Origin: an uncultured Bacteroidota bacterium
GTDB lineage: Bacteria; Bacteroidota; Bacteroidia; Flavobacteriales; Flavobacteriaceae
Reading direction: 5' to 3'
Assembly (NCBI GenBank): GCA_902523635.1
Contig: CABZAE010000002.1
Coordinates: 78,608 to 142,607 of the forward strand
Length of the DNA: 64,000 nucleotides
In this document: positions 1-6,533 of the stretch, one piece after another
Layout of the letters: each line of letters opens with the position of its first letter
How positions within the stretch are numbered: the first letter of the stretch is position 1
Position numbers and translations under genes: made by a program
The notes under the pieces: model-generated
The model's database searches: none
What the model saw: only the letters and a program-made list of their open reading frames with translations
Told to the model about the DNA's origin: nothing

Positions 1-317
1 ATATTGAAGTAAACTTTGATGAAAATTCAGATGGAATTGGGAGGTTTTATTTACACTTTACTGATGGAATGATTCCTGAATTACCAACTGATGGTGATGA
101 TTTTAGAATTTTCAAGGTTTCCAATAGTGAGATTAGATTGATGGGTGATCCAGATAACTTTTATAACGTCAAGGTTTATGATTTTTCTGGTAGGTTATTA
201 AGAGATGTTAATTTCAAACACAGAGTTAATATTGATGAAATAAATTCTAAAGAAATTAATATACTATCAATTCAAAGCGAAAAGAAAAAATTAATCAAGA
301 AATTTAAAATCAAATAA
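1..317 (+). CDS. C-terminal end of a probable T9SS-secreted protein (5' truncated)
   Basis: The reading frame is open from the left edge (first full codon at base 3) to the stop at 315-317, so the start lies outside the window. About 104 residues are visible. The last ~60 look like a type A T9SS sorting domain: a short beta-strand segment VKVYDFSGRLL, a middle strand around INILSI, and a basic end KKLIKKFKIK. The GRFYLHFTD segment before it also fits the stretch that often precedes such domains. The usual Gly-(Ile/Val)-Tyr element is missing, so the domain is divergent. If the call is right, the protein is exported across the outer membrane and the tail is removed or lipidated there. The catalytic part is not visible. 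Confidence 0.6.
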   Translation, partial: IEVNFDENSDGIGRFYLHFTDGMIPELPTDGDDFRIFKVSNSEIRLMGDPDNFYNVKVYDFSGRLLRDVNFKHRVNIDEINSKEINILSIQSEKKKLIKKFKIK

Positions 318-323
318 TTTTAA

Positions 324-476
324 ATGAAGAAAAAAGATAAATACATAAATAGAAAGCAAGCTTTGAAAAAAATGGGTCGATATGCTGGTTTGACTGCTTT
401 AGGAACATTTCTATTACTAAATCCGAAGAAATCTCAAGCTAACTCTCCCTTACCACCCGGTGATGGTTGGGAATAG
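324..476 (+). CDS. 50-residue peptide with Tat-like leader and GDGWE tail, possible RiPP-type precursor
   Basis: A short ATG frame begins six bases after the previous stop. It has a basic N-terminus, a Tat-like segment RKQALKKMG (residues 10-18, RK rather than RR), a hydrophobic stretch (about 20-33) and a possible signal-peptidase site S-Q-A at 37-39. Cleavage there would release only NSPLPPGDGWE (11 residues). It lies directly before a nucleotidyltransferase and an HPr-kinase-like gene on the same strand, with a 15-base gap to the first. HPr-kinase-like enzymes phosphorylate precursor peptides in some lasso-peptide clusters (paeninodin), which suggests this is a modified secreted peptide. 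That is inference. I do not recognise the family. It could also be a small Tat-exported protein unrelated to the enzymes. Confidence 0.6.
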   Translation: MKKKDKYINRKQALKKMGRYAGLTALGTFLLLNPKKSQANSPLPPGDGWE

Positions 477-491
477 TAGTGTTTTTTCATC

Positions 492-1532
492 TTGAATTCT
501 GTTAATAGGTTTATAGCAAAAATCCTTTCTGACCAGGCAATTGACATCCTATCTTTTCCAGAAAAAAATGATAACAAGTTTTGGGATAAATTTGTAAAAA
601 TAGGTTCTTCACACTACATAATTCCTGCCTTATACAGCAAATTTAAAGAGAGAAATTTTTTGGTTTTAATTTCCGATGAGTTATCATCATACATGAGACA
701 TATTTATGATCTAAATTTGAAAAGAAACCTTGAACTTGAAAAAGAATCAAGTGAAATTTCAAGTATTTTCTTAGCAAATAATATCGATCATGTTTTTTTA
801 AAAGGTGCAGCATTAATTTCATCAATATATGAACATGATATTGGTATAAGGATGATTGGAGATATTGATATACTTGTTAAAAAAAGTCAAATTTTAAAAG
901 CTAAATCCATATTGTTATTAGATGGCTATTCAACGAAAAATACTGGCCCGTTCAAACCTTTTCTCAATGATAGTGATTACCGTATTAATCATCTTCAAAG
1001 ACTGATTAATAAAAATAAATTGTTTGCAGTTGAATTACACTTTGATTTAAGCAAAAATAAATCCATAGATACAGATATCTTCATCAAAAGAAAACAAAAA
1101 TCTAATGGAATTTATATTCCAAATAATATTAACTTATTAAATCATACAATTATCAACTTTCAGGAAAATGATAATGGAAGCTTGAAAGCAGGATTTCATT
1201 TTCGTACACTTTTTGATGTTTATAATCTATCAAAGACTCAACTGCATATATTTGATAAACTTCCTATTTCAGAGCACTTACAAAGAATTAAAGTCGTATT
1301 GAATAATCTGAATCTTTTAAAATTCAAAACTCCTTTAAAATTATTTCTTTTCGAACTCAGATTTAGATTAATTCATTCATTTTATATTTTTTCATTGATT
1401 AATTCTATAATCATTGTTGTTTTTTTGTTTTTATCAACCCCCATAACCATTAGACTTAAGCAAATAAAAGCTTTATTTTTACAAAAAGATTACAGAAAAT
1501 ACGCACTAAAAAAAATAAGAATAGTTAAATAA
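492..1532 (+). CDS. Nucleotidyltransferase family protein (PF14907-like)
   Basis: This 346-residue protein has the pattern of the uncharacterised nucleotidyltransferase family NTP_transf_5: LKGAAL at 103-108, the metal-binding GDIDILV at 123-129 (Asp124 and Asp126), an LLLDGY segment near 141-146, and ELHFDL at 181-186. The C-terminal part holds a hydrophobic stretch (about 300-320) that may sit in or on the membrane. The start is TTG, since the first in-frame ATG lies 67 codons later, inside the conserved region. Family members often lie beside PqqD-like and HPr-kinase-like genes in peptide-modification loci, and this one lies between the 50-residue peptide and the HprK-like gene, which starts on the very next base. 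The substrate is unknown. The peptide or a small-molecule cofactor are both possible. Confidence 0.8.
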   Translation: MNSVNRFIAKILSDQAIDILSFPEKNDNKFWDKFVKIGSSHYIIPALYSKFKERNFLVLISDELSSYMRHIYDLNLKRNLELEKESSEISSIFLANNIDHVFLKGAALISSIYEHDIGIRMIGDIDILVKKSQILKAKSILLLDGYSTKNTGPFKPFLNDSDYRINHLQRLINKNKLFAVELHFDLSKNKSIDTDIFIKRKQKSNGIYIPNNINLLNHTIINFQENDNGSLKAGFHFRTLFDVYNLSKTQLHIFDKLPISEHLQRIKVVLNNLNLLKFKTPLKLFLFELRFRLIHSFYIFSLINSIIIVVFLFLSTPITIRLKQIKALFLQKDYRKYALKKIRIVK

Positions 1533-2627
1533 TTGAAAACATCATTTCTAATTTCTCAAAAAGTTGATGAAAACACTCATTTTGTTTTTCTTAAGCGGCC
1601 GAAAAAGTTTTTGATTGTAGAAAATTTCTATTTAGATCTTTTTGCCAAATATGACATATTAAGCAAAAGTGAATTTGTAGACTATTTGTCTGAGAAGCAT
1701 GTACATGCAAAACCAGATGTCATTTACTCTGACCTGAATGAATTATTTAAGGAACCAAGCCATTTACAAAAAGAAACACAAAATAATTATGTTATTCCAA
1801 AAAAACTTTACAAATTCAAATTTAAACTAGGTGATAATTGTTACACAATTAATTATGAAGATCAAAGGATTATTAAAGACGTTATTGGTCAATTAAAACA
1901 TTTAGAAGACAACTCAATTAATGAATCAAAAAATTATTATGTTTTTAAAAATGATGATAATTTCATTTTAAAAGATGATTACAACTATCATGGTGTTTGG
2001 AAAAAAGATGATTTACATTATTTGACAGGTAAAATATTATCTTTTTTTATATGTGACTTCCACAAAATTTTAGAAAAAAAATGGTCTGGGTTTTTACACG
2101 CCACCACTGTATCGAAAAATAATAAAGCTTTCCTCATAATTGGCGAATCAGGAGATGGCAAAAGCACTAGCTCTGCTATTTTATGTAAGAATGGTTACAG
2201 TCTAATGGTCGATGATATTTCCCCAATCAATAGAAAAGGTGAGGTAGCAAGTTTTCCAAACGCCATTTCTGTCAAAAATTCATCATTTGAAAAGCTTAAG
2301 AACTTGTATGATTCCAATAAATTTAGTTCTACTATTCAAAGCAACAAAGGAGAAATAAAATATTTGAACCCCAGTGGTCTAAAAAAATTTGATCCTAATT
2401 CAAAAAGTTGTTATGATATAATTAAGTTAAAATACGATGTTAATAATCAAAACTCCTTAAAACGAGTTAAATTAAAAGAATTATTACCTCTTATTGTTAA
2501 TGAATCCTATTTTCCAACTAGTGTCAAATCTGTTAGATCTTTCATGAATTGGTTGTTGTCATGCAACTACTACAGTTTGAATTATTGCGACGACAAAATG
2601 CTAATAAAATTTTTTGAAAAAATATAA
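1533..2627 (+). CDS. HPr-kinase-like serine kinase with N-terminal PqqD/RRE-like domain
   Basis: The protein has 364 residues. The C-terminal half follows the HPr kinase fold: conserved LHA at 188-190, P-loop GESGDGKST at 204-212, and GYSLMVDDISPI (221-232) with paired Asp227 and Asp228. The first ~75 residues have the strand-helix-helix pattern of PqqD-like winged-helix peptide-recognition domains; this part is suggestive only. No PTS genes are in the window, so true HPr is an unlikely substrate, and a peptide kinase role fits better. The start is TTG, directly after the stop of the nucleotidyltransferase, which implies coupled translation; the next Met is at 225, inside the kinase core. The 3' end nearly meets mnmE on the other strand. 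Confidence 0.75.
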   Translation: MKTSFLISQKVDENTHFVFLKRPKKFLIVENFYLDLFAKYDILSKSEFVDYLSEKHVHAKPDVIYSDLNELFKEPSHLQKETQNNYVIPKKLYKFKFKLGDNCYTINYEDQRIIKDVIGQLKHLEDNSINESKNYYVFKNDDNFILKDDYNYHGVWKKDDLHYLTGKILSFFICDFHKILEKKWSGFLHATTVSKNNKAFLIIGESGDGKSTSSAILCKNGYSLMVDDISPINRKGEVASFPNAISVKNSSFEKLKNLYDSNKFSSTIQSNKGEIKYLNPSGLKKFDPNSKSCYDIIKLKYDVNNQNSLKRVKLKELLPLIVNESYFPTSVKSVRSFMNWLLSCNYYSLNYCDDKMLIKFFEKI

Positions 2628-2639
2628 AAGAATTATAAA

Positions 2640-4013
2640 CTATTTGCCAATACAAAAATTAGCAAAAATGTTTCCCAGTATGTCGTCATTTGTGACTTCG
2701 CCAGTGATTTCTCCAATACTTTCGATACATTTTTTGATGTCTGTTGACAATAAATCACCAGACAAATTATTGTCAATTCCTAATGTTACAGAATTTATTG
2801 ATTCTAAAGCTTTATTCAATGCACTTAAATGTCTAGAATTACTTATTATAGTGTTTACATTAGTTTCGCGCAAATTAATTGATTCTGTTAGCACGTTTTT
2901 TAGCTTGTTGACACTAATTTTATTAATGGCAGATATCTCAATTAAACCAAGCTTTTTTAATTTTTTTAAAAGCTTTTCGTCATTGTTTTTTAAATCAATT
3001 TTATTTCTTACAAGTAATATTTTCAAATCATTTCTCTTGAACTGATTTAATGATTCAGTAAATTCAACTTCTGTTATATCATTTACATCAAATAAATAAA
3101 TAAGGATATTTGCTTTTTGAATTTGATCCTTAGTTTTTTCGATACCTTTAGTTTCAATTTTATCAGCGGTCTCTCTTAGACCTGCAGTGTCAATAAACCT
3201 AAATTTAATTCCTTTGATATTTACAGAGTTTTCAATACTATCTCTTGTTGTACCAGGAATATCAGATACTATTGCTTTATCATCACTTGCAAGAGTGTTA
3301 AGTAAAGAAGATTTTCCAGCATTTGGCTTACCTACAATTGCTACGGCAACTCCGTTTTTTAAAACATTCCCAGAATTAAATGATTCTATAAGTAATTCAA
3401 GCTTACTTTTTATATTAATGATCAGGGATTTGAATTCCTTTTTATCAGCAAATTCAATATCCTCCTCGCTGAAATCAAGTTCAAGTTCAATTAAAGAAAC
3501 AAAATCAATTAATTCCGACCTCAATTTCACCAGTTCGGATGAAAAACCTTTTTTCATTTGTTTAATTGCTAATCTGTGAGATCCCTCATTTTCTGAGTTG
3601 ATTAAATCAGCTACAGCCTCAGCTTGACTTAAATCCATTTTCCCGTTCAAAAAGGCTCTTAATGTAAATTCACCTGGGTTAGCTAATCTAACTCCTTGTT
3701 TTATAAAAACATTAATTATTTCTTGTTGTATGTAAGTAGAGCCATGGCATGATATTTCAACTACATTTTCACCAGTGTAGGAGTGAGGTGTCTTAAAAAC
3801 GGTAAGTAAAACTTCATCAATTTCTTTTTCATCACATCTAATTACACCCAGGTGAACTGTATGTGATTCAAAACTTAAGATTTTTTTTTTGTTTTTTTTA
3901 AAAAATAGTTTATCGGATATCTTAAAAGCGTCTTTTCCTGAAATGCGAATTACAGAAATTGCACCAATTCCAGGAGGAGTAGCCAAGGCAATTATGGTAT
4001 CGGATTTAATCAT
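2640..4013 (-). CDS. mnmE: tRNA uridine-5-carboxymethylaminomethyl(34) synthesis GTPase MnmE
   Basis: MnmE works with MnmG to modify the wobble uridine of certain tRNAs. Visible are the N-terminal folate-binding domain (ATPPGIGAISVIR near the start, SCHGS), the helical domain, an inserted G domain with P-loop GKPNAGKS (about 228-235), DTAG and NKID, and the diagnostic C-terminal CIGK with its catalytic cysteine. Length (457) is normal. I place the start at the internal ATG 4013 rather than at 4037, because the family begins just before the ATPPG segment and because this ATG overlaps the upstream stop as ATGA, a sign of coupled translation. It is the last gene of a three-gene minus-strand operon. 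Confidence 0.95.
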   Translation of the reverse strand: MIKSDTIIALATPPGIGAISVIRISGKDAFKISDKLFFKKNKKKILSFESHTVHLGVIRCDEKEIDEVLLTVFKTPHSYTGENVVEISCHGSTYIQQEIINVFIKQGVRLANPGEFTLRAFLNGKMDLSQAEAVADLINSENEGSHRLAIKQMKKGFSSELVKLRSELIDFVSLIELELDFSEEDIEFADKKEFKSLIINIKSKLELLIESFNSGNVLKNGVAVAIVGKPNAGKSSLLNTLASDDKAIVSDIPGTTRDSIENSVNIKGIKFRFIDTAGLRETADKIETKGIEKTKDQIQKANILIYLFDVNDITEVEFTESLNQFKRNDLKILLVRNKIDLKNNDEKLLKKLKKLGLIEISAINKISVNKLKNVLTESINLRETNVNTIISNSRHLSALNKALESINSVTLGIDNNLSGDLLSTDIKKCIESIGEITGEVTNDDILGNIFANFCIGK

Positions 4014-5137
4014 TTTATATCCATTCTGTAAGTACACCTTTTCTTGTGTAGTTCGTTTTTATAATTTTTCCAAAAAGCTTGTATTGATTTATTTTCAATT
4101 AATTCCGGATTCGTTTCAACTTCTTTGATTCCTCTTCTGTTAAACATGGTTTGTAAATCATTAAATAGTATTGCTGTTACTCCTTTGTTTTGATAATCAG
4201 GATGAACTCCAATTAAGTACAACGAGGCTCTAGAATTAAACTTTTGAGCCATCAAAATTCTTAAAAATCCAAATGGGAATAATTTGCCATTCATTTTTTT
4301 GAGAGCTCTTGAAAATGAAGGCATTGTTATTGCAAATGCAATTAATTTTCCATTTTTATCCACAACACTTTTTATAAAGTCGGGATGTATGTATCTTAGA
4401 TATCTGTCTTTATAGTGATCGATTTGATATTTCTGAATTGGAACAAATGTTTGAAGATTATTGTATGTTTTATTTAAAAGATCAAACATTTCATCTATGT
4501 ATGGTAAAATTTCTTTTGTTTTTTTGAAATTTAAAGGTCTCAAATGATATCTTTTCATTATGAGGTTTGAAAACTTTTTTACTTTTTCAGGAGCTTCTTT
4601 TTCGCTGAAAATTTGAATTTTATATTCAACCCATTCAGCTTGTTTTTTCATTCCAATTCTTTCGAGGTGATCTTTTTGATAAGAATTATGATACCAAGTA
4701 ATCATCGTGTTTAGTTCTTCAAAGCCATGCGTCAATAAACCAGCTTTATCCATGTTTGAAAAACCAACTGGACCTTCGATGAATGAAAGATTCCTTTTTT
4801 TTCCAAATTTTATGACTTCATCAATGAGCTTTTTGGAAACTTCCAAATCATCAATAACATCGTACCAACCGAATCTAACTTTACTTTTCTTTTGTTCTTC
4901 AATTTCAATCCAATTAACAATGGCAGCAATTCTTCCGACAATTTTATTATTTTTTAGAGCCATAAAAAACTCTGCTTCCGCATTATTAAAAACTGGGTTT
5001 TTTTCCTTGTTCATCATCTCGAGTTCTTCATTAATAATTGGAGAAACCCAATATTTTGAGTCTTTGTAAAGTCTATTGGGGAATTTTACAAAATTTTTAA
5101 AATCATCATCACTTGTTACCTTTTTTATTGATATCAT
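4010..5137 (-). CDS. GNAT-like acyltransferase family protein
   Basis: The 375-residue protein looks like two acyl-CoA N-acyltransferase folds. The N-terminal part contains FFMALKNNKIVGRIAAIVN, a GNAT-like beta strand pair, and a conserved-looking EGPVGFSNMDKAGLL segment. The C-terminal part has LYLIGVHPDYQNKGVTAIL, which matches the acetyl-CoA pyrophosphate-binding motif (Q/R-x-x-G-x-G/A), here Q-N-K-G-V-T. Homologues are common in Bacteroidota, with no assigned substrate that I know of. The gene is joined to both neighbours by 4-base ATGA overlaps. No signal peptide is seen, so it acts in the cytoplasm. Confidence 0.7.
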   Translation of the reverse strand: MISIKKVTSDDDFKNFVKFPNRLYKDSKYWVSPIINEELEMMNKEKNPVFNNAEAEFFMALKNNKIVGRIAAIVNWIEIEEQKKSKVRFGWYDVIDDLEVSKKLIDEVIKFGKKRNLSFIEGPVGFSNMDKAGLLTHGFEELNTMITWYHNSYQKDHLERIGMKKQAEWVEYKIQIFSEKEAPEKVKKFSNLIMKRYHLRPLNFKKTKEILPYIDEMFDLLNKTYNNLQTFVPIQKYQIDHYKDRYLRYIHPDFIKSVVDKNGKLIAFAITMPSFSRALKKMNGKLFPFGFLRILMAQKFNSRASLYLIGVHPDYQNKGVTAILFNDLQTMFNRRGIKEVETNPELIENKSIQAFWKNYKNELHKKRCTYRMDIK

Positions 5138-6219
5138 TTGTTTTTTCTTTTACTCTTTTTCAATGATTTCTTTTGAAGCTTACTTGCTTTTTTTTGATTT
5201 TTTGATGATTGTTTTTGTAATTTTTTTTCGTTTTTATTGTTTTGTTTGAGAAGTTTTTTGTCTTGCTTTTGTTTTTTCTTGAATTCTTTATCCACAGGTG
5301 GAACATCTCTATGCCAATCAAGCCTTGTTGATAGTCCAGCGCTTAAATATAATTTATTTGGGGTATCTTTAAAATTAGTTCCAAAACTGGCATCAAATTG
5401 ATAGTTTTTAGAAAAAAGATGTGCCAGACCAGCTTTAAAAATACCATCTGCGTAAACGTCATTTTTAAACAATTCTAACTCAATCATGGATGACCATTTA
5501 GGATTGGTAAAGTTATGAGTAAGTGTAGTAATTGTATTAATGGTTGGGTTATCGGATCCAATTCTGTCATAAATAAAATTATTCACTAAAACCCATTTAT
5601 TTAAAAAATGATGTTGGGTTATGATGTTTCCTTTGATATTTACTGTTTGTTCATCACTTCCTAGGTTGGTGCCTGTTTTTATATCTGTAAATGGATCATT
5701 ATAAAAATATCCCCCATCTGGAATATAATTTGCACCCACATAAACGGAAACAGCAGGGATTAAATCAACCCATCTTAGGTTATTATTTTTTTTCCAGCTG
5801 TACAGACTTGTTCCATGCCATTTTTTGTTTTTGTAAGGATCAAAAACTAAATATTTGAAGCCCAATGTTTGTTTGTTCAAAAAACTAGACTTAAGTTCTT
5901 TTGAACTAGAATTATTTAAGGTATTTACACTTTTGTTTTGGTTATATGAACCATTTACAATTAACTCAAGCTTTTCAAGCAATAAGCCATATCTGATGGT
6001 ATAAACTAGCTCAGTTTCTTTTAAGTATGAAAAATTAAGACTTTTATGGCTTAAATCTGAAAAATTTCCCCCTAACTCAAATTGCAGTACGTTTTTACCA
6101 ACCGAAAATGCCCCTTGAGATGTGCCAGGTCTGTTGGAGTTAATAACTTCAGTGTATTGAGAAGTTAGCTCTGAGGGAGCAATTAATAAGCATATTATTA
6201 ATATTAAATTTCTCATCAA
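5134..6219 (-). CDS. Outer-membrane beta-barrel transporter-like protein with lysine-rich tail
   Basis: A signal peptide (about residues 1-20) is followed by a sequence typical of the MetA-pathway/transporter-like barrel family (PF13557): NSNRPGTSQGAFSVGKNVLQ near the mature start, then alternating amphipathic strands up to GLSTRLDWH. The barrel ends near residue 300. A tail of about 55 residues follows, composed almost entirely of Lys, Gln, Asn and Ser. This tail is unusual: barrels normally end in an aromatic residue recognised by the Bam machinery. Substrate is unknown. It is the first gene of the operon with the acyltransferase and mnmE, and the stop overlaps the next start by four bases. 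Confidence 0.65.
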   Translation of the reverse strand: MMRNLILIICLLIAPSELTSQYTEVINSNRPGTSQGAFSVGKNVLQFELGGNFSDLSHKSLNFSYLKETELVYTIRYGLLLEKLELIVNGSYNQNKSVNTLNNSSSKELKSSFLNKQTLGFKYLVFDPYKNKKWHGTSLYSWKKNNNLRWVDLIPAVSVYVGANYIPDGGYFYNDPFTDIKTGTNLGSDEQTVNIKGNIITQHHFLNKWVLVNNFIYDRIGSDNPTINTITTLTHNFTNPKWSSMIELELFKNDVYADGIFKAGLAHLFSKNYQFDASFGTNFKDTPNKLYLSAGLSTRLDWHRDVPPVDKEFKKKQKQDKKLLKQNNKNEKKLQKQSSKNQKKASKLQKKSLKKSKRKNK

Positions 6220-6307
6220 TTAAAATTAAATATAATTATTATTAGTGATTAATGTTAGATAGAATTTTGTTTCATTAATTGTATTTTTACAAATATCAAT
6301 TATAAAC

Positions 6308-6532
6308 ATGATAACAATTATTAAAATTATTTTTGCTTTCATCATATTTAGATATGTATTAAAGCTACTTAGTCCATTTTTACTTAAGTACTTTTTGAAA
6401 AGAGTTGAAAAAAAAATGCAAAATAATTTCAATAATTTTCAAAGAGATCATGCCAAAAGGGGAGGTCCAAAAAAAAAGAAAATAAATAAAGACGATGTTG
6501 GAGAATATATAGATTTTGAGGAAGTTGAGTGA
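6308..6532 (+). CDS. DUF4834 family small membrane protein
   Basis: The protein has 74 residues, an N-terminal transmembrane helix (about 2-26), a basic middle containing KRGGPKKKK, and an acidic end VGEYIDFEEVE. This layout and the final motif match DUF4834, a family found in Bacteroidota just upstream of yfhO-type genes. That is the arrangement here, with only one base between its stop and the next start. Function is unknown, and the pairing suggests a role in envelope glycan or lipid modification. Confidence 0.75.
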   Translation: MITIIKIIFAFIIFRYVLKLLSPFLLKYFLKRVEKKMQNNFNNFQRDHAKRGGPKKKKINKDDVGEYIDFEEVE

Positions 6533-6533
6533 T

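Noticed and set aside
1533..2627. True HPr kinase/phosphorylase of sugar PTS control
   Set aside because: No HPr or PTS genes are nearby and the gene sits with a peptide and a nucleotidyltransferase; the N-terminal domain is not the usual HprK one.
2614..3579. Plus-strand open frames opposite mnmE
   Set aside because: They lie wholly or mostly within the reverse strand of a confident gene and show no recognisable domain.
4707..5069. Plus-strand frame opposite the acyltransferase gene
   Set aside because: Shadow of the minus-strand gene; the protein is low in structure and lacks motifs.
6226..6432. Minus-strand frame opposite DUF4834
   Set aside because: It overlaps a conserved gene on the other strand and has no family features.
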